DNA from: Microbacterium oleivorans
Lineage (GTDB): Bacteria; Actinomycetota; Actinomycetes; Actinomycetales; Microbacteriaceae
Direction of reading: 5' to 3'
Assembly: GCF_023715745.1 (NCBI RefSeq)
Contig: NZ_JAMBOV010000005.1
Span: forward strand, 186,001 to 250,000
DNA length: 64,000 nucleotides
Shown here: positions 8,312-16,566 of the stretch, in pieces
Layout: every line of letters starts with the position of its first letter
Numbering within the stretch: position 1 is the first letter of the stretch
Notes under the pieces: model-generated
Told to the model about the DNA's origin: nothing
Database searches by the model: none
What the model saw: the letters and a program-made list of their open reading frames with translations, nothing else
Made by a program: the position numbers and the translations under genes

Positions 8312-9751
8312 ATGGCCCTCACAACCTCGTTCCGGCTTCCCGGATACAACCCGCGCCGCGGCAAGCAGGCCTGGGACAAGCACACCTGGCTGTACGTCTC
8401 GGTGATCATCGCGGTCGTCCTCGGCTGCGTGGTCGGACTCGTCTGGCCGACCTTCGCCGTCGAGCTCGAGCCGGTCGGCAAGGCGTTCGTCAACCTCATC
8501 AAGATGATGATCGCGCCGATCATCTTCTGCACGATCGTCGTCGGGGTCGGCTCCATCGCGAAGGCCGCGACCGTCGGCCGCATCGGCGGCCTCGCGCTGC
8601 TCTACTTCATGGCGATGTCGACGTTCGCCCTGGCGATCGGCCTCGTCGTCGGCAACATCATCCACCCGGGTGAGGGCCTGAACATGCAGAACGCCCAGTA
8701 CGACACCGGCTCGCTGCCCGAAGCGAAGACGACGACCGAGTTCCTCCTCGGCATCATCCCCACGACCTTCTTCTCGGCTTTCACGGGCGAGAGCGTCCTG
8801 CAGGTCCTGTTCATCGCTCTCCTGGTCGGCTTCGCACTGCAGAAGATGGGTGCCAAGGGCGAGCCCATCATGAACGCGGTCAAGAACCTCCAGGCGCTCG
8901 TCTTCCGCATCCTCGGCATGATCCTCTGGCTCGCCCCGATCGGAGCGTTCGGTGCGATCGCCGCCGTCGTCGGCAAGACCGGTGTCGCCGCGATCCTGAG
9001 CCTCGGCCTGCTGATGGTCGCCTTCTACATCACCTGCATCGTCTTCATCGTCGGCGTGCTCGGTACGCTCCTCTACGCCGTCGCCCGGGTCAACATCTTC
9101 CAGGTCATGAAGTACCTCGGCCGCGAGTACCTGCTCATCGTCGGCACCTCCTCGAGCGAGTCGGCCCTGCCGCGTCTGATCGCCAAGATGGAGCACCTCG
9201 GCGTCTCGAAGCCCGTCGTGGGCATCACGGTCCCGACCGGCTACTCCTTCAACCTGGACGGCACCGCGATCTACCTGACGATGGCATCGCTGTTCATCGC
9301 CTCGGGGATGGGTGCGCCGATGTCGATCCCCGAGCAGATCGGCCTCCTGGTCTTCATGATCATCGCCTCCAAGGGCGCCGCCGGCGTCACCGGCGCCGGT
9401 CTCGCGACCCTCGCCGGCGGTCTGCAGGCCTACCGTCCCGACCTCGTCAACGGCGTCGGCGTCATCGTCGGCATCGACCGGTTCATGTCCGAGGGCCGTG
9501 CGCTCACGAACTTCACCGGCAACGCCGTCGCGACGCTCCTCATCGGCACCTGGACCAAGCAGATCGACCGCGAGCAGGTCGCGGCCGTCCTCGCCGGCCA
9601 GCGTCCCTTCGACGAGTCCACCCTCTCCGGCCACGGGGTCTCCGACGACACCGACGCGGTGGACACCACGGGGCTGGGCGACGCAGCGCTCGACGAGGCC
9701 GCCGCCAAGGAGGAGCGCGCACGCCGCCGCGCGGAGGCGGCCACGCACTGA
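8312..9751 (+). CDS. dctA: cation:dicarboxylate symporter, DctA family
   Basis: 479 residues, ATG 8312 with CAGGAGAG upstream. DAACS-family transporter with the diagnostic GTSSSESALPRLI hairpin motif, the GYSFNLDGTAIY segment, and SKGAAGVTGAGL in re-entrant loop 2. About eight transmembrane helices; cytoplasmic, charged C-terminal tail ending in an Ala/Glu/Arg-rich stretch. Transports succinate, fumarate or malate with Na+ or H+. Divergent from the CitA/DcuS-like two-component genes, which probably induce it. Followed by a strong hairpin terminator. Confidence 0.92.
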   Translation: MALTTSFRLPGYNPRRGKQAWDKHTWLYVSVIIAVVLGCVVGLVWPTFAVELEPVGKAFVNLIKMMIAPIIFCTIVVGVGSIAKAATVGRIGGLALLYFMAMSTFALAIGLVVGNIIHPGEGLNMQNAQYDTGSLPEAKTTTEFLLGIIPTTFFSAFTGESVLQVLFIALLVGFALQKMGAKGEPIMNAVKNLQALVFRILGMILWLAPIGAFGAIAAVVGKTGVAAILSLGLLMVAFYITCIVFIVGVLGTLLYAVARVNIFQVMKYLGREYLLIVGTSSSESALPRLIAKMEHLGVSKPVVGITVPTGYSFNLDGTAIYLTMASLFIASGMGAPMSIPEQIGLLVFMIIASKGAAGVTGAGLATLAGGLQAYRPDLVNGVGVIVGIDRFMSEGRALTNFTGNAVATLLIGTWTKQIDREQVAAVLAGQRPFDESTLSGHGVSDDTDAVDTTGLGDAALDEAAAKEERARRRAEAATH

Positions 9752-9765
9752 CGCTCCCACGAACG

Positions 9766-9804
9766 CGGCGGGCCCGGACAGCCAGAAGGCGTCCGGGCCC
9801 GCCG
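9766..9804 (+). terminator. hairpin terminator after dctA
   Basis: Perfect 14-bp stem (9766-9779 with 9791-9804) and an 11-base loop. There is no T-run. A 17-base unit covering most of the right arm (9794-9810) is repeated exactly at 9811-9827. Confidence 0.75.
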
Positions 9805-9827
9805 TCATGCCGGGCCCGCCGTCATGC
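9794..9827 (+). repeat. 17-bp tandem duplication of a terminator arm
   Basis: CGGGCCCGCCGTCATGC occurs twice head to tail (9794-9810 and 9811-9827) with no mismatch. The first copy contains most of the right arm of the dctA terminator, so the second copy offers an alternative partner for the left arm. Confidence 0.85.
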
Positions 9828-9842
9828 TGGGGTCGCTAGGGC

Positions 9843-10025
9843 TCAGCCGCTCTTGCGCCGGAACTCGCGCTTGGTGACGGCGCCGTGCGTTCCGTGCACG
9901 GCGGAGTCGCCGTCGAGGTGGGCCTCACCCTTCCGGCTGTGCGCGTTCTTCTTCTCGAGCGCCTCGCGGAACTTCCGCTTCATGTCTTCGGATGCCGCAT
10001 CCGCGGTCTTCTCGTCGTCGCTCAT
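9843..10025 (-). CDS. DUF5302 domain small protein
   Basis: 60 residues: MSDDEKTADAASEDMKRKF followed by a basic stretch ending KREFRRKSG. It matches the actinobacterial DUF5302 family of short, highly charged proteins of unknown function. No membrane segment. The chosen ATG (10025) has TATCGT six bases upstream, suggesting a leaderless mRNA; the longer frame upstream runs into the pnp leader and is not credible. Confidence 0.75.
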   Translation of the reverse strand: MSDDEKTADAASEDMKRKFREALEKKNAHSRKGEAHLDGDSAVHGTHGAVTKREFRRKSG

Positions 10026-10031
10026 GCCGCC

Positions 10032-10037
10032 ACGATA
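10032..10037 (-). promoter_or_regulatory. -10 element of the DUF5302 gene
   Basis: TATCGT on the minus strand, six bases before the ATG; fits the leaderless promoter pattern seen across the window. Confidence 0.45.
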
Positions 10038-10119
10038 CGCACCCGGAAGGGCCCGCTGATAGGGTGGGGAGGGTTGCCCGCGGTCCTCACCGCGGCATCC
10101 GCTCAACTTCACAGTGAGC

Positions 10120-10215
10120 TCATGGAGCAGGCCCGGCAGGAAGCTGGTCCCCTGTGGTGGATTCCCATCCCGTTCCCGCGGATGGTGGTCTTCGACTGGT
10201 GGCCAGCGCAGGCGG
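10120..10215 (+). ncRNA. structured pnp leader, probable Actino-pnp RNA
   Basis: The 295 bases between DUF5302 and pnp hold no gene but can fold: an outer stem GCTGGTC/GGCCAGC (10143-10149 with 10201-10207, one G-U), an inner stem CCATCC/GGATGG (10165-10170 with 10180-10185) around a 9-base loop, and a short GTC-TTC-GAC hairpin (10188-10196). A conserved cis-acting motif called Actino-pnp is known upstream of PNPase genes in actinobacteria. Assignment rests on position and foldability; limits are approximate. Confidence 0.6.
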
Positions 10216-10320
10216 TCCTCGCGGATGTGTCCGCGCGCCCATATCTGCCTGTTCCTGCTCCTTCGCACGATCTCGCTCGCGAAACGCGCGTGCGAGTCTA
10301 AACAAAGAAGGAGAGACCTC

Positions 10321-12585
10321 TTGGAAGGTCCTGAAATCACCGCCGCCGAAGCCGTCCTCGACAACGGACGCTTCGGCACCCGCACCGTCCGGTTCGAGAC
10401 CGGACGCCTCGCCCAGCAGGCGCAGGGCGCCGTCGCCGCCTACCTCGACGAGGAGACGATGCTCCTGTCGGCCACCAGCGCCGGCAAGCACCCCCGTGAG
10501 GGCTTCGACTTCTTCCCGCTGACCGTCGACGTCGAAGAGCGTTCGTACGCGGCGGGCAAGATCCCCGGCTCGTTCTTCCGTCGCGAGGGGCGCCCCTCCA
10601 CCGAGGCGATCCTCGTCTGCCGCCTCATCGACCGGCCGCTGCGCCCGTCGTTCGTCGACGGCCTGCGCAACGAGGTCCAGATCGTCGTCACGGTCCTCTC
10701 CATCGCTCCCGGCGAGTACTACGACGCCCTCGCGATCAACGCCGCCTCGGCGTCGACGCAGATCTCGGGTCTGCCGTTCTCCGGTCCGATCGCGGGTGTG
10801 CGCCTGGCGCTCATCCCCGGCCACGGCGAGCACGCCGACCAGTGGGTCGCGTTCCCGAACCAGAAGCAGGTCGAGGAGGCCGTGTTCGACCTGATGGTCG
10901 CCGGTCGCGTCCTGCCCGACGGCGACGTCGCGATCATGATGGTCGAGGCCGAGGCGACCGAGAACTCGTGGAACCTCATCAAGGGCGGCGCCGTCAAGCC
11001 CAGCGAGGACATCGTCGCCGGGGGTCTCGAGGCCGCCAAGCCGTTCCTCAAGCAGCTCGTCGAGGCGCAGGCGCAGATGGCAGCCGAGTCCTCGCGCGAG
11101 CCGGGCGTCTACCCCGTCTTCCCGCCGTACAGCTCCGAGGTCTACGACTTCGTGGCCGGTCGCGCCTACGACGACCTGGTGAACGTCTACCAGATCGCCG
11201 ACAAGCAGGAGCGCCAGGCGGCCGATGACGCCGTCAAGGACCGCGTCAAGGCCGAGCTCATCGCCGCCGTCGAGGCGGAGCAGCTGCCCGCCGGCGCGCC
11301 GATCGAGTTCTCCGCCGCCTACAAGTCCGTGACGAAGGTCGTCGTCCGCGGTCGCATCCTCTCCGAGGGTGTCCGCATGGACGGTCGCGGGCTCGCCGAC
11401 ATCCGTCCGCTCGACGCCGAGGTGCAGGTCATCCCGCGCGTCCACGGCTCGGCGATCTTCCAGCGCGGCGAGACCCAGATCCTGGGTGTCACCACGCTGA
11501 ACATGCTCAAGATGGAGCAGCAGATCGACTCGCTGTCGCCCACGACGAGCAAGCGCTACATGCACCACTACAACTTCCCGCCCTACTCGACCGGTGAGAC
11601 CGGCCGTGTGGGCAGCCCGAAGCGTCGCGAGATCGGGCACGGCTTCCTCGCCGAGCGCGCCCTCGTGCCCGTGCTGCCCAGCCGTGAGGAGTTCCCGTAC
11701 GCGATCCGTCAGGTGTCCGAGGCTCTCGGCTCCAACGGCTCGACGTCGATGGGCTCGGTGTGCGCCTCGACCCTGTCGCTGCTGAACGCGGGTGTGCCGC
11801 TGCGCGCCCCCGTCGCCGGTATCGCGATGGGTCTCGTGACCGACGAGGTCGACGGCCAGACGCGCTATGCCGCGCTGACCGACATCCTCGGCGCCGAGGA
11901 CGCCCTCGGTGACATGGACTTCAAGGTCGCCGGTACGAGTGAGTTCATCACCGCGATCCAGCTCGACACGAAGCTCGACGGCATTCCGTCGTCGGTCCTC
12001 GCTGCCGCGCTGACGCAGGCGAAGGACGCCCGCCTCACGATCCTGAACGTCCTGAACTCGGCGATCGACGCCCCCGACGAGATGGCGCCGACCGCGCCGC
12101 GCGTCATCAGCGTCCAGATCCCGGTCGACAAGATCGGCGAGCTGATCGGCCCCAAGGGCAAGACGATCAACGCGATCCAGGACGAGACCGGAGCGCAGAT
12201 CTCGATCGAGGACGACGGCACCGTCTACATCGGAGCCGTCGACGGACCTTCGGCCGAGGCCGCCCGCGCACAGGTCAACGCGATCGCCAACCCGACCAAC
12301 CCCGAGGTCGGCGAGCAGTTCCTGGGCACGGTCGTCAAGATCGCGACCTTCGGTGCGTTCGTCTCGCTCCTGCCGGGCAAGGACGGGCTGCTGCACGTCA
12401 GCGAGGTCCGCAAGCTCGCCGGCGGCAAGCGCGTCGAGAACGTCGAGGACGTCCTCGGCGTCGGTCAGAAGATCCTGGTGCGCATCACCAAGATCGACGA
12501 CCGCGGCAAGCTGTCGCTCGAGCCCGTGGTCGAGGAGTCGGCTCCGGCCGCCGACGCGGCCGCTGAGGCGCCCGCCGAGGCCTGA
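10321..12585 (+). CDS. pnp: polyribonucleotide nucleotidyltransferase (PNPase)
   Basis: 754 residues from a TTG start at 10321, chosen because GAAGGAGAG precedes it by a proper distance and the protein then begins [16 protein letters not shown], as in relatives. Two RNase PH-like domains (about 10-230 and 340-570; core motif [14 protein letters not shown]), a KH domain (about 600-660, [15 protein letters not shown]) and an S1 domain (about 670-740, [27 protein letters not shown]). It degrades RNA 3'-5' with phosphate and can add tails. The structured leader upstream suggests post-transcriptional autoregulation. Confidence 0.97.
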   Translation: MEGPEITAAEAVLDNGRFGTRTVRFETGRLAQQAQGAVAAYLDEETMLLSATSAGKHPREGFDFFPLTVDVEERSYAAGKIPGSFFRREGRPSTEAILVCRLIDRPLRPSFVDGLRNEVQIVVTVLSIAPGEYYDALAINAASASTQISGLPFSGPIAGVRLALIPGHGEHADQWVAFPNQKQVEEAVFDLMVAGRVLPDGDVAIMMVEAEATENSWNLIKGGAVKPSEDIVAGGLEAAKPFLKQLVEAQAQMAAESSREPGVYPVFPPYSSEVYDFVAGRAYDDLVNVYQIADKQERQAADDAVKDRVKAELIAAVEAEQLPAGAPIEFSAAYKSVTKVVVRGRILSEGVRMDGRGLADIRPLDAEVQVIPRVHGSAIFQRGETQILGVTTLNMLKMEQQIDSLSPTTSKRYMHHYNFPPYSTGETGRVGSPKRREIGHGFLAERALVPVLPSREEFPYAIRQVSEALGSNGSTSMGSVCASTLSLLNAGVPLRAPVAGIAMGLVTDEVDGQTRYAALTDILGAEDALGDMDFKVAGTSEFITAIQLDTKLDGIPSSVLAAALTQAKDARLTILNVLNSAIDAPDEMAPTAPRVISVQIPVDKIGELIGPKGKTINAIQDETGAQISIEDDGTVYIGAVDGPSAEAARAQVNAIANPTNPEVGEQFLGTVVKIATFGAFVSLLPGKDGLLHVSEVRKLAGGKRVENVEDVLGVGQKILVRITKIDDRGKLSLEPVVEESAPAADAAAEAPAEA

Positions 12586-12596
12586 TCCCGCACGTC

Positions 12597-12632
12597 GCGA
12601 ACGCCCGTCCTCCTCGGAGGGCGGGCGTTCGC
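12597..12632 (+). terminator. terminator after pnp
   Basis: Stem GCGAACGCCCG/CGGGCGTTCGC (12597-12607 with 12622-12632) with further pairing inside, 12 bases after the pnp stop. Confidence 0.75.
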
Positions 12633-12715
12633 CGTCGCGGGCCCCGCGCGGACAACCGTTATCGAAACGTCATCGATCGCCGCGCGGACGCGCACGTCCA
12701 GTCCGAGGGCTGCTC

Positions 12716-12721
12716 TACCCT
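12716..12721 (+). promoter_or_regulatory. -10 element of the aldo/keto reductase gene
   Basis: TACCCT, followed by a leader of about 60 bases that ends in AAGGAG before the ATG. Confidence 0.4.
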
Positions 12722-12786
12722 CGGAGTGAGCGCATCCGGCGGTGCGTGGACACATGTCTTCCGGAACGCTCTGCAAGGAGACGGGC

Positions 12787-13806
12787 ATGGCAGCGTTCGA
12801 GACGGCGGATCCGACGTCGCCGACCACCGCGCCCACGCTGCATCCCTCCGGCCCGCTGCCGGTCCACGGCGCTCCGCTGGGCCGCGCCGTCCGTGTCCCC
12901 CTCGGCGAGACCGGCCTCACGGTGTTCCCGCTCATCCTGGGGGGTGGGGAGTTCGGGTGGCACATCGACATCGCGGCGGCCCACGCCATCCTGGACCGCT
13001 ACGTCGAACGCGGCGGCAACGCGCTCCACACCTCCGACAGCTACGCCGCAGGTCGCAGCGAGCACGCCATCGGCCGGTGGATGGCCGCGCGCCGCAACCG
13101 CGACGACGTGGTTCTCACGGTGCGTGTCGGCCGAGGTGCCGACAACCCCGGGCTCGGCCCCGTGAACCTCGTGCGTGCCGTGGAGGCGTCACTCATCCGT
13201 CTGGGCACGGACCGCATCGATGTGCTCTCCCTCGACGGGACGTCCGACCGGACGACCCTGCTCGAGGACACCCTCGCGACGGCGGAGTGGCTCGTCGAAT
13301 CCGGGAAGGTGCGCACGATCGGCGCCGCGGGGTACCGGGCCGCGCAGCTCGTCGAGGCCCGCATCCTGTCGGCGGCGGGCTATCCGCGGTTCACGGTGCT
13401 GGATGTCCCCTACAACGTGCTCCGCCGCGACGAGTTCGACGGCGATCTGCGGCTGGTCGCAGGAGCGCAGGACATCGCGGTCACGCCGTCGCAGGCGCTC
13501 GAGCACGGCTACCTGTCGGGCGTGCACCGCGACCGTGAACACGTCAGCGGAACCGTGCGCGGACGCCAGCTGGCGGCGAGCATGAACCGTCGCGGCGCGC
13601 GGACCTTGCGGGCGATGGACCGGATCGCCGGCGAGCTCGCGGTGCCGCCCGCCGCTGTCGCCATCGCCTGGCTGCTCGCGCAACGGATCGTCGCGGCGCC
13701 GATCGTCAACGCCTACGCCGTCGCCCACGTCGACGAACTCGTGCAGGGTGTCGGCGTGCACCTCAGTCGAGCGCACCTCGCCGAGATCGCGCGGGCCACC
13801 GACTGA
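12787..13806 (+). CDS. aldo/keto reductase family oxidoreductase
   Basis: 339 residues, ATG 12787 with AAGGAG seven bases upstream. AKR TIM-barrel pattern: LTVFPLILGGGEFGW, GNALHTSDSYAAGRSEHAIGRWM (in place of the usual NFFDTAxxYGxGxSE), SLIRLGTDRIDVLSLDG and VPPAAVAIAWLLAQ near the end. The usual catalytic Tyr lies in SDSYAAG. NADPH-dependent carbonyl reduction is likely; substrate unknown. The family's usual lysine is replaced around the LTVRVG strand, so activity may be altered. Confidence 0.85.
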   Translation: MAAFETADPTSPTTAPTLHPSGPLPVHGAPLGRAVRVPLGETGLTVFPLILGGGEFGWHIDIAAAHAILDRYVERGGNALHTSDSYAAGRSEHAIGRWMAARRNRDDVVLTVRVGRGADNPGLGPVNLVRAVEASLIRLGTDRIDVLSLDGTSDRTTLLEDTLATAEWLVESGKVRTIGAAGYRAAQLVEARILSAAGYPRFTVLDVPYNVLRRDEFDGDLRLVAGAQDIAVTPSQALEHGYLSGVHRDREHVSGTVRGRQLAASMNRRGARTLRAMDRIAGELAVPPAAVAIAWLLAQRIVAAPIVNAYAVAHVDELVQGVGVHLSRAHLAEIARATD

Positions 13807-13814
13807 GGCTGGTT

Positions 13815-13820
13815 TAGGGT
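13815..13820 (+). promoter_or_regulatory. -10 element of the phosphatase-TSUP pair
   Basis: TAGGGT, 51 bases before the GTG start of the histidine phosphatase. Confidence 0.4.
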
Positions 13821-13871
13821 GGAAGGAGCCGGGGGAACGCCCGGCGCACTTTCGACGAAGCGAGCAGACAC

Positions 13872-14471
13872 GTGACGCACTATCTGTATCTGGTGCGGCA
13901 CGGCGAACACCTCGACGCCGAGCACGGGCTGGCCGACGGACCGCTCTCGCCGCGCGGTCGCCGCCAGGCCGAGCTGCTCGCCGACCGCCTGTCGGGTGTC
14001 CCGCTCACCGCCGTGTGGCACTCGCCGCTGCTGCGTGCGGCCGAGACCGCTCGCGCGGTCGCCGAGCGCTTGCCGGCCGTCGACCCCGAGCCCACCGCCC
14101 TGCTGTTCGACTGTGTGCCGAGCGGGATGACACCGGACACCCCGCACGTCTACGAGCCGTTCTTCGGGGGAGTGACCGAGGCCGAGGCCGACGCCGGTGC
14201 GGCGCAGATGGCGGATGCCGGGGCGGAGTTCCTCGCCCACCGTCCCCACGCGCACGAACTCCTCATCACGCACAACTTCGTCATCGCCTGGTTCGTCCGC
14301 GAGGTCCTGCAGGCGCCGGAGTGGCGCTGGCTCACGATCAACCAGGCCCACTGCGGTCTGACGGTCCTCGCGCAGCGTCCGGGGCGCCCGTGGACCCTCG
14401 TGGCCCACAACGACCTCGCACACCTCCCGGTCGAGCTGCGGACGGGTCTGCCCGACATCCTCTCGGTGTGA
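13872..14471 (+). CDS. histidine phosphatase family protein
   Basis: 199 residues from GTG 13872. Phosphoglycerate-mutase-like fold: LVRHGEHLDAEHG carries the catalytic His, WHSPLLRAAETARAVAERL the second Arg motif, and the late ELLITHNFVIAWFVRE the second catalytic His. It removes phosphate from an unknown substrate. The TSUP exporter gene begins one base after this stop, so the two are probably cotranslated. Confidence 0.87.
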   Translation: MTHYLYLVRHGEHLDAEHGLADGPLSPRGRRQAELLADRLSGVPLTAVWHSPLLRAAETARAVAERLPAVDPEPTALLFDCVPSGMTPDTPHVYEPFFGGVTEAEADAGAAQMADAGAEFLAHRPHAHELLITHNFVIAWFVREVLQAPEWRWLTINQAHCGLTVLAQRPGRPWTLVAHNDLAHLPVELRTGLPDILSV

Positions 14472-14472
14472 G

Positions 14473-15294
14473 GTGCTGACCGGACCTGCCGTCGCCGAGT
14501 GGCTCCCCGTCTCGGCCAGTGCACTCCTGTTCCTCGTGGTCGCTGCCGGCGTCGCCGGGTGGGTCGATGCCGTCGTGGGCGGGGGCGGCCTCATCCAGCT
14601 GCCGGCGCTCGTGATCGGTGTGCCGAAGGATGTCGGCACGCCGTTCATCCTCGGCACGAACAAGCTGTCGTCCTTCTTCGGCACCCTCTCGGCGAGCTGG
14701 GTGTATCTCCGGCGAGTCCGGGTCCATCTGACGCTCCTGATCCCGCTCGTGGCGGGCGCCTTCGCCGGGTCCGCCGTCGGCGCGGCACTGTCGCGCTATG
14801 TGCCTCGCGAGCTCTTGACCCCGGTCGTGCTGATCGCGGTCGTGGCGGTCGGCGTGTACACGCTGCTGCGGCCGCGGATGGGGCTGCACCACGAGCCGCG
14901 GCACACCGCCCGAGCGGCCGTCGTGTGGCGCTCGGGCCTCATCGGGCTCGCCGTGGGCTTCTACGACGGCATCCTCGGTCCGGGCACCGGATCGTTCTTC
15001 GTGATCCTCCTCGTCGGCGTCCTCGGCTTCGGCTTCCTGCAGGCGAGTGTCAACGCGAAGATCGCCAACCTCACGACGAACCTCGCCGCGCTCATCGTCT
15101 ACGGCGTGCACGGCGAGATCATCCTCGTACTCGGACTCCTCATGGCGTGCGCCAACGTCGCCGGCGGCTTCATCGGTGCTCGGATGGCCACACGAGGCGG
15201 CAACGGCTTCGTGCGCGTCGTGTTCCTGGTGGTGCTGGGCCTGCTCATCGTCAAGCTCGCCTGGGACACGATCGCCTCCCCGCTGCCCGCCTAG
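14473..15294 (+). CDS. TSUP family (TauE/SafE-type) membrane transporter
   Basis: 273 residues, GTG 14473 directly after the phosphatase stop. Duplicated TSUP motif: GWVDAVVGGGGLIQLPAL in the first half and GFYDGILGPGTGSFFVI in the second, with about eight hydrophobic helices. The family exports or imports sulfite, sulfonates or other sulfur-containing anions; the cargo here is not known. The TAG stop is also the first half of the TAGGCT promoter element of dapB. Confidence 0.87.
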   Translation: MLTGPAVAEWLPVSASALLFLVVAAGVAGWVDAVVGGGGLIQLPALVIGVPKDVGTPFILGTNKLSSFFGTLSASWVYLRRVRVHLTLLIPLVAGAFAGSAVGAALSRYVPRELLTPVVLIAVVAVGVYTLLRPRMGLHHEPRHTARAAVVWRSGLIGLAVGFYDGILGPGTGSFFVILLVGVLGFGFLQASVNAKIANLTTNLAALIVYGVHGEIILVLGLLMACANVAGGFIGARMATRGGNGFVRVVFLVVLGLLIVKLAWDTIASPLPA

Positions 15295-15297
15295 GCT
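15292..15297 (+). promoter_or_regulatory. -10 element of dapB
   Basis: TAGGCT, six bases before the dapB ATG; its TAG is the stop codon of the transporter gene. Confidence 0.55.
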
Positions 15298-15303
15298 GGA
15301 GGC

Positions 15304-16116
15304 ATGACGACGCGTGTGGCCCTCGTGGGCGGGACCGGCAAGCTCGGCGGCATCATCGCCGACGTGATCGCAGCGACGGACGGCTACGAGACCGTCGCTG
15401 TCCTCGGGTCATCGAGCGACCTCAGCGAGATCGACGGCGCCGACCTCGTCGTCGACGCGTCGACCCCCGCCGTCTCCATCGACGTCGTCCGTGCCGCGAT
15501 CGAGCGTGGCAAGAACGTGCTCGTCGGCACATCGGGGTGGTCCGCCGAACGCATCGCGCTCATCCGCCCGCTGGTGGATGCCGCGGGCACCGGCGCCGTC
15601 TTCATCCCCAACTTCTCGCTCGGCTCGGTGATCGGTTCCGCGCTCGCCGCGGCATCCGCCCCGTTCTTCCCTTCCATCGAGATCGTCGAGACGCACCGCG
15701 AGACCAAGGTCGACTCACCCAGCGGGACGGCCGTGCGCACGGCGGAGCTCATCGCCGCGGCACGCTCGGAGGTCGGCCCGGTCGAGGCGCCGCACGTCGA
15801 TCAGCGTGCGCGGGGCCAGCAGATCGCCAGCGTCCCCGTCCACTCGCTGCGACGTCCGGGTGTCATCGCCCGGCAGGAGACGATCCTGTCGGGTCCGGGG
15901 GAGTCGCTCACGATCGTGCACGACACCGTCGACCCCGCCGCGGCCTACGCCCCCGGCATCCGTGTCGCCCTCGACGCAGCGCGGGACACGACCGGCATCG
16001 TGATCGGTCTCGACGCGATGATCGACATCGGCATCCGGATGCCGCAGACACCGCGGACCTCACCCGTCGCCGACGGCGCCGTGTCCGGTCAGGTCGCCGC
16101 GACGACCGCGCCATGA
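15304..16116 (+). CDS. dapB: 4-hydroxy-tetrahydrodipicolinate reductase
   Basis: 270 residues. NAD(P)-binding GGTGKLG at 9-15, the VDASTPAVS strand, the FIPNFSLGSVIGS motif, and substrate-binding VETHRETKVDSPSGTAVRTAE. In most DapB proteins the latter begins with two histidines; here the second is Arg. It reduces the product of DapA with NAD(P)H in the lysine/DAP pathway. dapA lies 5 kb downstream. Probably leaderless; it overlaps the next gene by ATGA. Confidence 0.92.
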   Translation: MTTRVALVGGTGKLGGIIADVIAATDGYETVAVLGSSSDLSEIDGADLVVDASTPAVSIDVVRAAIERGKNVLVGTSGWSAERIALIRPLVDAAGTGAVFIPNFSLGSVIGSALAAASAPFFPSIEIVETHRETKVDSPSGTAVRTAELIAAARSEVGPVEAPHVDQRARGQQIASVPVHSLRRPGVIARQETILSGPGESLTIVHDTVDPAAAYAPGIRVALDAARDTTGIVIGLDAMIDIGIRMPQTPRTSPVADGAVSGQVAATTAP

Positions 16117-16562
16117 GGACACGCATCGCCGTCGCGATCGTCGCCGCCGTCCTCGTCCTCTACATCGCCCTCGTCGCCCAGCGCGCCGTCCTGCTCGTCT
16201 CGAGCGGCGATCCGGTGGGCATCGCCATGGGGATCGCGCTCGTGCTGCTGCCCGTGGTCGCGGTGTGGGCGCTCTGGCGCGAGCTGAGCTTCGGTCTGGG
16301 CGCGCAGCGGTTGGGTCGTCGGCTCGAGGCCGAGGGCGGGCTGCCGGAGGAGGAGCTCACCCTCCGTCCCAGCGGCCGACCGGTCCAGGCGGAGGCCGAC
16401 GCACTGTTCCCCGCCTATCGGGACGCCGTCGAGGAGAACCCCGACGACTGGCGCGCCTGGTACCGGATGGGACTCCTCTACGACGGCGCGGGGGACCGTC
16501 GGCGGGCGCGCGGCGCGATCCGCACCGCCATATCGCGCGAGCGAGCCCAGCGTCGCGGCTGA
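16113..16562 (+). CDS. membrane-anchored protein with TPR-like C-terminus
   Basis: 149 residues, coupled to dapB through ATGA. Two hydrophobic helices at about 5-30 and 37-55, then a cytosolic part with ENPDDWRAWYRMGLLYDGAGDRRRA, which resembles a single tetratricopeptide repeat. Ends with a basic tail. No specific family recognised; such genes commonly follow dapB in Microbacteriaceae, but the role is unknown. Confidence 0.7.
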   Translation: MRTRIAVAIVAAVLVLYIALVAQRAVLLVSSGDPVGIAMGIALVLLPVVAVWALWRELSFGLGAQRLGRRLEAEGGLPEEELTLRPSGRPVQAEADALFPAYRDAVEENPDDWRAWYRMGLLYDGAGDRRRARGAIRTAISRERAQRRG

Positions 16563-16566
16563 GCCG

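Noticed and set aside
9766..9827. CRISPR-like or mobile-element repeats
   Set aside because: Only one short tandem duplication next to a terminator; no spaced repeat series, no transposase and no inverted repeats flanked by target duplications were seen anywhere in the window.
10026..10385. 180-codon frame extending the DUF5302 gene upstream
   Set aside because: The added part overlaps the pnp leader and the pnp start on the opposite strand; the 60-residue form matches the family and has a -10 box in place.
10120..12396. Long open frame (758 codons) on the minus strand opposite pnp
   Set aside because: Antisense shadow of a high-GC gene: Asp/Arg/Val-rich, no recognisable domain and no ribosome-binding site. 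The same applies to the long frames opposite ftsK (24024-27377), metE (41252-43459), miaB (32368-34374), dctA (7493-9808) and pheT (56302-58503).
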